A DNA stretch of 10,950 nt from Leptolinea sp. UBA5366 (lineage in GTDB: Bacteria; Chloroflexota; Anaerolineae; Anaerolineales; Anaerolineaceae). The stretch is taken from the NCBI GenBank assembly GCA_002407845.1, contig DHPK01000029.1, forward strand, positions 73,739 to 84,688, written 5' to 3'. The notes beneath the pieces are model-generated. The model worked only from the letters and a program-made list of their open reading frames with translations. It did not search any database and had not been told where the DNA came from. Each line of letters begins with the position of its first letter. Position 1 is the stretch's first letter. Below, one piece after another: positions 1 through 6,884 of the stretch. The position numbers were made by a program, and so were the translations under genes.

Positions 1-888
1 ACCATACGGCGGGTAAGGCTGTTGTGGCGGATATTGCGACATCGGGTTGTAACCGCCCTGTGCCTGAGCCATATAGGGATCCGGCTGTGCAGGGTATTGC
101 GACCGCGGATCGTAACCCATGTTTGCCTGCGCTGTGCCATACGGCTGAGCTTCTTGACCGGGATAGGGCATTTGCGGCTGCTGGTAGTAAGGCTGCTGTG
201 GGTAACCGCCATAGGCAGGTGCATCTCCCATTGGAGCTGCCGGCGATACTGCCGGAGGCTGCTGTTGATAGGTGCCAAAGCCATTATCAGCAGGCATTTC
301 ATATTCATGTCCCAAACCATCAGGGGCTGAAGATGGCAAATGGCTGGCTGCCCCCCTTAATGAATCCGCAACGGGTTCAACCATCCCATCATGTGCCGGA
401 GGAACGGGTGCCTGTGGAGCCTGAACCGGGTATCCGGATTGGGCATAAGGCTGCTGGGGCTGCGAAACGGCGCTGGGCGCACTGAACGGCGCCTGATAGG
501 GAGGATATTGCTGTGCTGGCATATCAAATCCCTGAGGATAGCCGGGCTGCTGCGGATATGGCGGATAAGGACTTTGCATAACCGGCACTTTTTCAAGAAC
601 CAGCGCGACCTCGCCACCGAGCATGATGACATCATTTTCAGTAATTTGAACCGGTGCAGTCACTTGGACATTATTGACCGTAGTTCCATTTGTTGAATTG
701 TTATCAACGAGAACAATTGCTTCATATGCTTGCGGATAAATCAACAAATGAATTCTGGAAACAGCATTTTCGTTCAGGACAATATCACAAGAAGGATCCC
801 GTCCTACTTTAAATTCCTGTTTATTGATGACAAATGCCTGACCCCGGAGCGATCCAGAATGCACCCGGATTTGGAATTGATTATTCAT
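1..888 (-). CDS. FHA-domain protein with long Pro/Gln/Tyr-rich tail (3' end missing)
   Basis: The frame is open from the ATG at 886-888 to the left edge, 296 codons without a stop, so the C-terminus lies outside the window. Residues 1-100 form a forkhead-associated (FHA) phosphothreonine-binding domain. The signature residues are Gly29-Arg30 (KVGRDPSCDI), Ser44-Arg45 and His47 (SRIH), and the NNSTNGT turn at 63-69. From about residue 104 onward the protein is low-complexity, rich in Pro, Gln, Tyr, Ala and Gly, with recurring PYPPY, QQPY and YPQQP units. No membrane segment or enzyme domain is visible in this part. FHA domains dock on phosphothreonine proteins, usually as partners of Ser/Thr kinases, but no kinase is in view, so the partner is unknown. 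A GGGAG lies 12 bases before the ATG, a rather long spacing. An ATG at 898-900 is out of frame and meets a stop quickly. The FHA call is firm; the cellular role is not known. Confidence 0.9.
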   Translation of the reverse strand, partial: MNNQFQIRVHSGSLRGQAFVINKQEFKVGRDPSCDIVLNENAVSRIHLLIYPQAYEAIVLVDNNSTNGTTVNNVQVTAPVQITENDVIMLGGEVALVLEKVPVMQSPYPPYPQQPGYPQGFDMPAQQYPPYQAPFSAPSAVSQPQQPYAQSGYPVQAPQAPVPPAHDGMVEPVADSLRGAASHLPSSAPDGLGHEYEMPADNGFGTYQQQPPAVSPAAPMGDAPAYGGYPQQPYYQQPQMPYPGQEAQPYGTAQANMGYDPRSQYPAQPDPYMAQAQGGYNPMSQYPPQQPYPPYG

Positions 889-922
889 AAGTTATTCTAA
901 CTCCCATTTTTTGCAATCAACT

Positions 923-938
923 CTACATTTTTCTGTAG
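923..938 (-). other. Small hairpin in the 5' leader of the FHA gene
   Basis: CTACA and TGTAG form a perfect 5-bp stem around a 6-base loop, between the probable transcription start near 944 and the start codon. It is short and may be accidental. No T run follows, so it is not a terminator. Confidence 0.3.
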
Positions 939-950
939 TCATATCGAGCA

Positions 951-956
951 ATTATA
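951..956 (-). promoter_or_regulatory. Probable -10 element for the FHA gene
   Basis: The minus strand reads a perfect TATAAT here, 62 bases before the FHA start codon, which places transcription start near 944. Upstream at about 16 bp only a weak -35 (TTTTTG) can be proposed. A terminator at 1064-1103 closes the preceding operon on the same strand, so the FHA gene needs its own promoter, which supports the call. Confidence 0.55.
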
Positions 957-1063
957 TCATAACGCCAAATCCCAAAAATTCATTCCCTAGATAAAGAGAA
1001 TTTCAATTTCGTCAATCAGATTCATTAATAATTTTAGCATGATCCAAAATTCGGAATGTCAAG

Positions 1064-1103
1064 TAAATAAAAGAGCCTCCACAAATCAATTGTGAAAGCT
1101 CTT
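1064..1103 (-). terminator. Rho-independent terminator of the nfnAB operon
   Basis: On the minus strand AAGAGC (1103-1098) pairs with GCTCTT (1076-1071), with an inner CACAA/TTGTG stem around a 5-base loop. The run TTTTATTTACTT follows directly. It lies 19 bases past the nfnB stop codon. Confidence 0.8.
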
Positions 1104-1121
1104 AGTTTGACCTATTTACAA

Positions 1122-2519
1122 TCAGGCGCTTTTTGCTTTGATATAAGCGTCCATTCCCGCGGCTGCAGTTTTCCCGGCACCCATTGCCAAAATCACAGTC
1201 GCAGCGCCGGTAACGGCATCGCCGCCAGCAAAAACACCTGGAACGGAGGTTTCACCGGTTTCTTCATTGATGATGATCCCGCCCCATTTATGGGTTTCAA
1301 GCCCTTCGGTTGTCATTTTGATCAGCGGATTGGGTGATGTTCCGATCGCAAAAATCACGGTATCAATCTCAAGGATATATTCTGAACCCGGAATTTCAAT
1401 CGGACGGCGGCGTCCAGAATCGTCCGGCTCGCCAAGCCCCATCTTAATCACTTTCATTCCGGTTACGAATCGTTTTTCATTTCCCAGAATTTCTGTCGGA
1501 TTGCTGAGCAGACGGAAGACAATGCCTTCCTCTTTCGCGTGTTCAACTTCCTCATGCCGGGCGGGGATTTCATCCTCTGAGCGGCGATAAACGATCGACA
1601 CCTCTTCGGCGCCAAGGCGTTTCGCACAGCGGGCTGCATCCATCGCGACGTTTCCGCCGCCAATCACTGCTACGCGTTTTGAGTGAACAATCGGAGTCGT
1701 GCTGTCAACGCGATAGGATTTCATCAGGTTAACCCGTGTCAAGAATTCATTCGCTGAATAAACGCCATTAAAGTTTTCACCAGGAATACCGCGGAAATTG
1801 GGAAGTCCGGCACCGGAACCGACGAAAATCGCTTCAAATCCTTCTTCGTTCATCAGTTCTTGAATCGAAATCGAGCGTCCGACAACCACGTTCCGGATAA
1901 TCTTTACACCTAATTTTTCCAACGTGTCAATTTCTTTTTGGACAATAGCTTTCGGCAATCTGAATTCAGGAATACCGTAGACCAGCACCCCGCCTGCCAG
2001 ATGCAGCGCTTCGAAAATTGTCACATCATAGCCTAATTTGGCAAGGTCTCCCGCGCAGGTCAGTCCGGCAGGGCCTGATCCAACTACAGCGACTTTATGT
2101 CCATTGGGTTCAGGTTTAACGACTTCGATGTCCGGCTGTGCAAAGTGAAAATCAGCTGCAAACCGTTCCAGACGTCCAATGCCGACTGGTTCATTTTTAA
2201 TTCCGCGAACGCAGAATTTTTCACACTGAGATTCCTGCGGGCAGACCCGACCGCAAACTGCGGGCAGCGAACTGGTCTCGCCGATCACCTGATAAGCTCC
2301 TTCATAATCTTTTTCAGTGATCTTCTTGATGAATCCCGGGATATTAATGTTTACCGGACAGCCTGCAACGCACGGTTTGTGCTTGCACTGCAAACAGCGG
2401 GCTGCTTCATCAACAGCCTGCGCTTCAGAGTAGCCTAAGGCGACTTCTTGAAAATTTTTATTTCTGACATCAGGAGCCTGAGAAGGCATCTCATTCTTTT
2501 TTGGCGACATATTTGGCAT
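1122..2519 (-). CDS. nfnB: NfnB: large (GltD-like) subunit of NADH-dependent ferredoxin:NADP+ oxidoreductase
   Basis: This 465-residue flavoprotein belongs to the family often labelled homotetrameric NADPH-dependent glutamate synthase small chain. The N-terminus holds two iron-sulfur cysteine groups: Cys42/45/50/54 (CLQCKHKPC) and Cys89/93/99/103 (CGRVCPQESQCEKFC). An FAD-binding GSGPAG lies at 147-152, a second Rossmann motif for NADP(H) (VIGGGNVAMD) at 285-294, and the C-terminal FAD contact AGGDAVTG at 431-438. Length and domain order fit NfnB of Thermotoga and Clostridium. The gene begins 2 bases after the nfnA stop and its ribosome site (GAGG) lies inside the end of nfnA, so the two are co-translated. 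That neighbour is what favours NfnB over glutamate synthase, since no large GOGAT subunit gene is present. In the known complex NfnB binds NADPH and is the site of electron bifurcation, coupling NADPH oxidation to reduction of ferredoxin and NAD+, reversibly, in the cytoplasm. A SudA-type sulfide dehydrogenase role is the alternative. Confidence 0.9.
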   Translation of the reverse strand: MPNMSPKKNEMPSQAPDVRNKNFQEVALGYSEAQAVDEAARCLQCKHKPCVAGCPVNINIPGFIKKITEKDYEGAYQVIGETSSLPAVCGRVCPQESQCEKFCVRGIKNEPVGIGRLERFAADFHFAQPDIEVVKPEPNGHKVAVVGSGPAGLTCAGDLAKLGYDVTIFEALHLAGGVLVYGIPEFRLPKAIVQKEIDTLEKLGVKIIRNVVVGRSISIQELMNEEGFEAIFVGSGAGLPNFRGIPGENFNGVYSANEFLTRVNLMKSYRVDSTTPIVHSKRVAVIGGGNVAMDAARCAKRLGAEEVSIVYRRSEDEIPARHEEVEHAKEEGIVFRLLSNPTEILGNEKRFVTGMKVIKMGLGEPDDSGRRRPIEIPGSEYILEIDTVIFAIGTSPNPLIKMTTEGLETHKWGGIIINEETGETSVPGVFAGGDAVTGAATVILAMGAGKTAAAGMDAYIKAKSA

Positions 2520-2521
2520 AA

Positions 2522-3364
2522 TTATTTAACCTCGAGATTGAAAAGATTACAGGTATCTTCATGCGCCTGGCGTTCAAAATCTTTATACAGAGCAGTTCGC
2601 GCCATCACTTCATCAAAATCGACCTGATGCGCATCAAATTCCGGTCCGTCGATGCAGGCAAACTTCGTTTTTCCGCCAACCGTCAGCCGGCAGCCGCCGC
2701 ACATTCCAGTTCCATCAACCATGATCGGATTCATGCTGACAATTGTCTTAACGCCGTATTCCTTGGTTAATTTGGATACGAATTTCATCATAATCAATGG
2801 TCCGATTGCAATCACTTCATCATACTTCTCGCCAGCATCGAGCAGGTCTTTCAACGCGTTGGTTACAAGACCTTTTTCGCCATAGCTGCCGTCATCCGTC
2901 ATCAGGATCAATTTATCGCTGACAGCGCGGAATTCATCTTCCAGAATGACCAAATCCTTATTGCGGAATCCAGCGATTGTGTGAACGGTTGCACCCAATT
3001 CGTGGAGTTTCTTTGCAGTCGGATATGCGATTGCGCTGCCCACACCGCCGCCGATGACAGCAACTTTTTTAAGCCCATCTAATTCAGAAGGTTTTCCAAG
3101 CGGTCCGACAAAGTCATGAATATACTCACCTTCATTCAGATGATTCATCGCTTCCGTCGCTGCCCCAACAATTTGGAAAATGATGGTCACGCCGCCAGTT
3201 TCGCGATTATAGTCTGCAATAGTAAATGGGACGCGTTCGCCCTTTTCATCTACACGCAAAATAATAAACTGTCCTGGTTCGGCCTTTCGTGCTACGTAAG
3301 GCGCTTCAACTTCCATCAAAGTGACTGTGCTGTTTAAAGCTCTCTTTTTAAGAATTTTGTACAT
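2522..3364 (-). CDS. nfnA: NfnA: small FAD/[2Fe-2S] subunit of NADH-dependent ferredoxin:NADP+ oxidoreductase
   Basis: The 280-residue product resembles dihydroorotate dehydrogenase electron-transfer subunits (PyrK) and SudB. The FAD-binding RVPFTIAD lies at 44-51, the NAD-binding Rossmann motif VIGGGVG at 103-109, and a [2Fe-2S] site near the C-terminus at Cys222, Cys225 (MCGGC) and Cys237 (FACIDGPEFD). Asp217 just before this group may be the fourth ligand, as reported for NfnA of Thermotoga. The start at 3364 is chosen because GAAAGGA (3380-3374) stands 9 bases upstream and family members begin with this MYKIL-like strand. An in-frame ATG at 3439 would add 25 unconserved-looking residues. 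The role is to accept or donate electrons at NADH and pass them through FAD and [2Fe-2S] to NfnB. Genome-wide pairing of this subunit with a GltD-like protein is the hallmark of Nfn/Sud enzymes in anaerobes. PyrK is unlikely because no pyrD is adjacent. Confidence 0.9.
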   Translation of the reverse strand: MYKILKKRALNSTVTLMEVEAPYVARKAEPGQFIILRVDEKGERVPFTIADYNRETGGVTIIFQIVGAATEAMNHLNEGEYIHDFVGPLGKPSELDGLKKVAVIGGGVGSAIAYPTAKKLHELGATVHTIAGFRNKDLVILEDEFRAVSDKLILMTDDGSYGEKGLVTNALKDLLDAGEKYDEVIAIGPLIMMKFVSKLTKEYGVKTIVSMNPIMVDGTGMCGGCRLTVGGKTKFACIDGPEFDAHQVDFDEVMARTALYKDFERQAHEDTCNLFNLEVK

Positions 3365-3373
3365 AAATCGATT

Positions 3374-3380
3374 TCCTTTC
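3374..3380 (-). promoter_or_regulatory. Ribosome binding site that fixes the nfnA start
   Basis: GAAAGGA on the minus strand stands 9 bases before the ATG at 3362-3364. The alternative in-frame ATG at 3437-3439 has no comparable site. Confidence 0.7.
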
Positions 3381-3427
3381 GACATAAATAAATGCTCAAA
3401 CTCGATGCCGATATTTTTCAAAAAGAA

Positions 3428-3445
3428 AACCAATGGCAATTGGTT
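3428..3445 (-). other. Perfect inverted repeat in the nfnA upstream region
   Basis: AACCAAT and ATTGGTT are exact 7-bp arms around a 4-base loop, 64 bases before the nfnA start codon. On the minus strand the stem runs straight into TTTTCTTTTT, so it could act as a weak intrinsic terminator or attenuator in the leader, or as a protein-binding operator. The A/T content makes the hairpin weak. Confidence 0.45.
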
Positions 3446-3602
3446 GTTTGTGATTTATTTTACCATCTTTCTATAATAATATCTGCTATTTTATCGATTT
3501 TAAGAGCTATTCAAAATGGGAAATCTAAGAATCATGTCTAAATTGAGAAATGTAAAATATATATAAGAAAATGTTTGATTTTTCTGCGAAAATGAATTCG
3601 AT
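3446..3602. other. AT-rich divergent promoter region
   Basis: This gene-free stretch lies between the divergent nfnA and 3637 genes. On the minus strand it holds several -10-like hexamers (TATTAT near 3480, TAAAAT near 3460 and 3492), none with a convincing -35 at proper spacing. The nfnAB promoter must lie here but cannot be placed with confidence. Confidence 0.4.
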
Positions 3603-3608
3603 TATAAT
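3603..3608 (+). promoter_or_regulatory. Probable -10 element for the YtxG/YtxH-like operon
   Basis: A perfect TATAAT sits 28 bases before the start codon at 3637, placing transcription start near 3615 and leaving a leader of about 22 bases that includes the ribosome site. No good -35 is found at 16-18 bp. This position also argues against translation from the upstream in-frame ATG at 3571. Confidence 0.55.
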
Positions 3609-3621
3609 TACCTACAGATTT

Positions 3622-3629
3622 GAGGGGAG
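3622..3629 (+). promoter_or_regulatory. Strong ribosome binding site that fixes the start at 3637
   Basis: GAGGGGAG stands 7 bases before ATG 3637. The in-frame ATG at 3571 lies upstream of the probable -10 and has no such site. Confidence 0.75.
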
Positions 3630-3636
3630 CAATACG

Positions 3637-4083
3637 ATGAGTAATGCGAATGACTTTGAACAAAAAGTTAAGGGAACCAGCGAACCGGAATCGAATAACG
3701 GTAAGGGTGGATTTATTCTGTTTGGACTGATCGCGCTGGCTGGGATTGCTGGTTTGATTTACTTGATGGTTATCAGTTCTCCAGAAACCAGCGTGTTGGT
3801 TAAAGATACCGCTATTATCCTGTTTATCTTCGGATCTCTCCTGTTCACGGCATCTTTAATTGTGCTGATTCTTCAAATTTCGAAATTAATTAATTTGCTC
3901 AAGAATGAAATTAAACCGATCTTGGAAACTACCAAAGAAACTGCCCATAACGTCAAAGGCACCGTTTCATTCCTGAGTGACAACGCTGTAACACCGGTAA
4001 TTCAGACGAATTCAAAAATCGCGGGGGTGCGCAGCGTGACAAAAATCCTGTTCCCAGGAATCAAGAATAAAAGAAGGAGTTAA
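3637..4083 (+). CDS. Two-pass membrane protein with amphipathic tail (DUF948/YtxG-like)
   Basis: The 148-residue product has a hydrophilic N-terminus (1-24), two hydrophobic helices at about 25-46 and 57-80, and a tail of about 65 residues that alternates polar and hydrophobic positions (LINLLKNEIKPILETTKETA at 85-104). It ends in a basic stretch, KNKRRS. The tail resembles DUF948 proteins such as Bacillus YtxG, whose gene also sits beside ytxH. That neighbour is the better half of the evidence, since DUF948 proteins normally have one membrane helix and this one has two. The next gene begins 2 bases after the stop and takes its ribosome site from the last codons of this gene, so the two are translationally coupled. 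Biochemical function is unknown; an envelope or stress-related role is inferred from the YtxG/YtxH pairing only. Confidence 0.8.
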   Translation: MSNANDFEQKVKGTSEPESNNGKGGFILFGLIALAGIAGLIYLMVISSPETSVLVKDTAIILFIFGSLLFTASLIVLILQISKLINLLKNEIKPILETTKETAHNVKGTVSFLSDNAVTPVIQTNSKIAGVRSVTKILFPGIKNKRRS

Positions 4084-4085
4084 CC

Positions 4086-4451
4086 ATGTCAGATCGTGAA
4101 AGCAGTTTCGGAACATTTTTAATGGGATTCATCGCAGGTGGAATCGCCGGAGCGATTGCGACTGTGCTTTATGCGCCAAAATCAGGCGAAGAAACCCGAA
4201 GAGTTCTGCGAGATAAAAAAGACGATTTAATTGAAAAAGCGAATGTTTCAATGGATGAAGCTTACAAACAGGCAGAAATCGTAGCGAAAGATGCCCGCGG
4301 GATGTTTGATGATTTTTCTTCAAACACAAAATCCTATGCCGAGGAATGGAGCAAAAAAGGGCGCGATCATTTCGAAGAAGGCAAAGAGAAGATTAAAGGG
4401 ACAATTAATAAAGCAGCCGACGCTGAAGATATCGAAATCCCTACAAATTAA
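4086..4451 (+). CDS. YtxH-family protein
   Basis: The 121-residue product shows the YtxH layout: one Gly/Ala-rich membrane helix at about 9-28 (FLMGFIAGGIAGAIATVLYA), followed immediately by the family signature LYAPKSGEETRR at 27-38, then a long charged helical region rich in Lys, Glu and Ala (about 38-115). The C-terminus resembles LEA/apolipoprotein-like amphipathic helices. AAGGAG lies about 7 bases before ATG 4086, overlapping the end of the upstream gene. A strong terminator follows 22 bases after the stop, so the operon holds only these two genes. YtxH is a general stress protein in Bacillus, but its molecular function is not established. The family call is reliable; any function is inference. 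Confidence 0.88.
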   Translation: MSDRESSFGTFLMGFIAGGIAGAIATVLYAPKSGEETRRVLRDKKDDLIEKANVSMDEAYKQAEIVAKDARGMFDDFSSNTKSYAEEWSKKGRDHFEEGKEKIKGTINKAADAEDIEIPTN

Positions 4452-4472
4452 TAGGAAGATCACTCAAAAACT

Positions 4473-4505
4473 CCCCGGTGCTTTGACAGCCGGGGTTCTT
4501 TTTTA
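4473..4505 (+). terminator. Rho-independent terminator of the YtxG/YtxH-like operon
   Basis: CCCCGG (4473-4478) pairs with CCGGGG (4490-4495) around an 11-base loop, followed by TTCTTTTTTA. It is GC-rich with a good T run. Confidence 0.9.
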
Positions 4506-4560
4506 TTACAGGACGCCATCATATTAATCAAAATTTAACAATTAATTCGAAATTTCGCTT

Positions 4561-4566
4561 TACAAT
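4561..4566 (+). promoter_or_regulatory. Possible -10 element for the foldase gene
   Basis: TACAAT lies 32 bases before the start codon at 4599, between the preceding terminator and the gene. A TTAACA about 20 bp upstream is the only -35-like hexamer, and its spacing is too long, so the call is tentative. Confidence 0.3.
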
Positions 4567-4598
4567 CAAATTAAGACATTTAATGAAAAGGACAATCA

Positions 4599-5735
4599 AT
4601 GAACAAAAATAAAATTTCCCGAGCAGCAGTCATCGTTATTGCCATGTTGATCCTGATCAGCTCAGCAGTTTTCGCTGAATCAGATATCGTTGCGAAAGTT
4701 AATGGAACCGACATTACTGCCGAACAATTCGTCGAAAGCGCTCGTTATGCGCGTTTTGAAATCATTCAAGAATATGATTATATGTATCAGGTCTATTCCA
4801 TGTACGGAATTCCGATTGATGATGCATTCAATCAGCAGTATATTAATGAATTAAGCGAAGAGAACAAAGCTCAACTTGGTCAGCGCGCCTTGAACCAGCT
4901 AACCTATAACCTGGTTCTCGACTCTGAAGCGCAGAAAGCAAACGTCACCGTTTCCGATGACGAAGTGACAGCAAGCATGAAAGAGATGTTTGGATTTGGT
5001 GAGGACCAGACCGCTGCCGCAGACACCTCAGCCACCCTTGGCGCCGAATCGGTCGAGGTCGGCGGTGTCGAACCTGAAATTAATAAAGAACTTGAATTTC
5101 AACAAACTGTCGATGAATTCTTCAGCACCAGAATTGACGGCGCTTTTACACAGGATTTCTTCCGAAAACAGATATATTACATGTTGTTAGAAAACAAACT
5201 CTTAGAAGAGACCGTCTTTAAAGATCAGGTTTTCGAAGACGAGATGGTATCAGCGCGCCACATTTTGGTTGAAACTGAAGATAAGGCTCAGGAAATCTTA
5301 GACAAGCTCGCTGCAGGCGAAGACTGGAACACACTGGCAGCCGAAAATTCAATTGACACCAGCAATAAAGACACCAGCGGCGATTTAGGCTGGTTTTCAA
5401 GAGGAACAATGGTTCTTCCTTTCGAAGAAGCCGCTTTCGCGCTCGAACCCGGTGAAATCAGCGGAATCGTAAAGTCAGATTTTGGTTATCATATCATCGC
5501 CTCTGACGGCAAGGAAGTTCGTCCGCTTGAAGGCGAAGCGATAGACAATGCCAAGTATGCGCTCTATCAGGCATGGTTCGATAAGGTCAATGCTGAGGCT
5601 GACATCGAAACCTTTGATGGCTGGCTGGATCTTGTTCCCAATGAACCAGAATTCACCCCCTACCCGGTTCAGCCGACCAGCGTACCCGAAGCAGAAGCTG
5701 CAGAACCTATCGTAGAAGCGACTACCGCACCGTAA
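4599..5735 (+). CDS. Secreted PPIC-type peptidyl-prolyl cis-trans isomerase (foldase)
   Basis: The 378-residue product begins with a Sec signal peptide: basic MNKNKISR, a hydrophobic core at 10-20, and a likely cut after AVFA (residue 26). There is no cysteine in the protein, so it is not a lipoprotein, unlike PrsA. Residues 28-210 form a SurA/PrsA-like helical chaperone region (KVNGTDITAEQF at 33-44) interrupted by an acidic, Ala/Thr-rich linker at about 135-160. A parvulin domain spans about 217-306: SARHILVET, the GDLGWFSRG loop at 261-269, FEEAAF at 275-280, and FGYHII at 295-300. The C-terminus (350-378) is Pro/Thr/Glu/Ala-rich. The protein should fold exported proteins outside the membrane by proline isomerisation. 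AAAAGGA stands 6 bases before ATG 4599. It is a single gene between two terminators. The substrates are unknown. Confidence 0.9.
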   Translation: MNKNKISRAAVIVIAMLILISSAVFAESDIVAKVNGTDITAEQFVESARYARFEIIQEYDYMYQVYSMYGIPIDDAFNQQYINELSEENKAQLGQRALNQLTYNLVLDSEAQKANVTVSDDEVTASMKEMFGFGEDQTAAADTSATLGAESVEVGGVEPEINKELEFQQTVDEFFSTRIDGAFTQDFFRKQIYYMLLENKLLEETVFKDQVFEDEMVSARHILVETEDKAQEILDKLAAGEDWNTLAAENSIDTSNKDTSGDLGWFSRGTMVLPFEEAAFALEPGEISGIVKSDFGYHIIASDGKEVRPLEGEAIDNAKYALYQAWFDKVNAEADIETFDGWLDLVPNEPEFTPYPVQPTSVPEAEAAEPIVEATTAP

Positions 5736-5750
5736 TCAAACAACAAAACG

Positions 5751-5792
5751 AAAGGGCATGACCAAAACCGGTTATGCCCTTTTTTATTTTTA
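5751..5792 (+). terminator. Rho-independent terminator of the foldase gene, probably bidirectional
   Basis: AAAGGGCAT (5751-5759) pairs perfectly with ATGCCCTTT (5774-5782), with an inner GACC/GGTT extension, followed on the plus strand by TTTTTTATTTTT. On the minus strand the same stem lies just past the leuB stop codon and is followed by TTTCGTTTTG, so it likely ends the convergent leu operon as well. Confidence 0.9.
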
Positions 5793-5804
5793 ATATGGAG
5801 CAGA

Positions 5805-6884
5805 TCAGATTCCTTGTTTCAGGATCTTTTCCAAATTGATAATCACCCTTTGAACGATATCGTCCGTTTTTGCGCTTCCGCCAAGGTCAGGCGTGAAAGT
5901 CCCATATTCAATTGCTTTTTCAACCGCGAGTTCGATTGCCCGCGCTTCAAATTCGAGTTTAAGCGAATATCGGAACATGAGCGCAGTTGAGAGAATCATG
6001 CCGATGGGATTGGCGATGCCCCGCCCGGCAATATCCGGTGCCGAACCATGAATCGGTTCATACAATCCAGCTTTTCCATCCCCCAAAGATGCCGATGGCA
6101 GCATTCCCATTGAACCAGCCAAAACGGATGACTCATCGGTCAGAATATCGCCGAACATGTTTTCGGTCACAATCACGTCAAATCCAGCCGCGGCGGTCAG
6201 CAGCTTCATTGAAGCAGTATCCACCAGCATATGATCCAGCTTTACCTCAGGATAATTCGCTGCGGTTTCAACGGCAATTTTTCGCCAAAGTCGGGAGGAT
6301 TCGAGCACATTGGCTTTATCCACCGATGTCACTTTCTTTTTACGGCTGGCAGCGATATTCATCGCCAGATTCATGATCCGGCTGATTTCGTAATCTTTGT
6401 ACTTGAGTTCGTCAACAGCCTCCACTACGCCGTCAACCGTCTCGCGTGATTTACGCCCAAAATATATCCCCCCTGTCAGTTCCCGGATGACGACAATGTC
6501 AACTCCGTCCAGGAAATAAGGCTTCAGAGGAGAAAATGAATAAAGGACAGGATAGGTTTTAACAGGTCGCAGGTTTGCCCAGACATCGAGAGCTTTCCGA
6601 AGCCGCAGAATGCCCTGCTCCGGCCGCATTGCCGCATCGGGATTGTCCCATTTTGGACCGCCGACTGCGCCAAGCATGACCGCATCGCTCTGCTGGCACT
6701 GCTCGATTGTTTCATCTGTCAGCGGAACACCGTCCCGATCGATGGCTTCTCCGCCAATCCGAAAGTGTTTATAGTTAAAGTCCAGCCCTCGAATATCCGA
6801 AACACAAACGAGCACTTCAATAGCTGCTTCGAGGACTTCTGGACCAATGCCGTCGCCAGGAAGCAGCGCAATTTTATATGTCAT
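5805..6884 (-). CDS. leuB: 3-isopropylmalate dehydrogenase
   Basis: The 359-residue product is a typical cytoplasmic LeuB, which oxidatively decarboxylates (2R,3S)-3-isopropylmalate to 2-oxoisocaproate with NAD+ and Mg2+/Mn2+. The N-terminus LLPGDGIGPEV (7-17) is the family signature. By comparison with the Thermus enzyme, the substrate arginines are Arg96, Arg106 and Arg134, the catalytic pair Tyr141 and Lys190, and the metal aspartates Asp222, Asp246 and Asp250 (NMFGDILTDE at 242-251). The NAD loop GSAPDIAGRGIANP is at 280-293. All key residues are present and the length is normal. It is the last gene of the leu operon; its ATG overlaps the leuD stop by 4 bases (ATGA), with an AAAGGGA ribosome site inside leuD. 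Confidence 0.97.
   Translation of the reverse strand: MTYKIALLPGDGIGPEVLEAAIEVLVCVSDIRGLDFNYKHFRIGGEAIDRDGVPLTDETIEQCQQSDAVMLGAVGGPKWDNPDAAMRPEQGILRLRKALDVWANLRPVKTYPVLYSFSPLKPYFLDGVDIVVIRELTGGIYFGRKSRETVDGVVEAVDELKYKDYEISRIMNLAMNIAASRKKKVTSVDKANVLESSRLWRKIAVETAANYPEVKLDHMLVDTASMKLLTAAAGFDVIVTENMFGDILTDESSVLAGSMGMLPSASLGDGKAGLYEPIHGSAPDIAGRGIANPIGMILSTALMFRYSLKLEFEARAIELAVEKAIEYGTFTPDLGGSAKTDDIVQRVIINLEKILKQGI

Noticed and set aside
24..485. Plus-strand open frame of 153 codons
   Set aside because: It lies antisense to the FHA gene, whose FHA motifs and Pro/Gln/Tyr repeats are clear in the minus frame. The length is a by-product of the GC-rich repeated tail.
1122..2519. True glutamate synthase small subunit (gltD)
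   Set aside because: No large GOGAT subunit is adjacent, and the partner gene is an NfnA/SudB-type flavoprotein with a [2Fe-2S] site.
3365..3439. N-terminal extension of NfnA from ATG 3439
   Set aside because: No ribosome site is seen there, the added residues do not look like the family, and it would run from the inverted repeat at 3428-3445. ATG 3364 has GAAAGGA upstream.
3571..3636. Upstream ATG extending the two-pass membrane protein by 22 residues
   Set aside because: It lies upstream of the probable -10 TATAAT and lacks a ribosome site, while ATG 3637 has GAGGGGAG at 7 bases.
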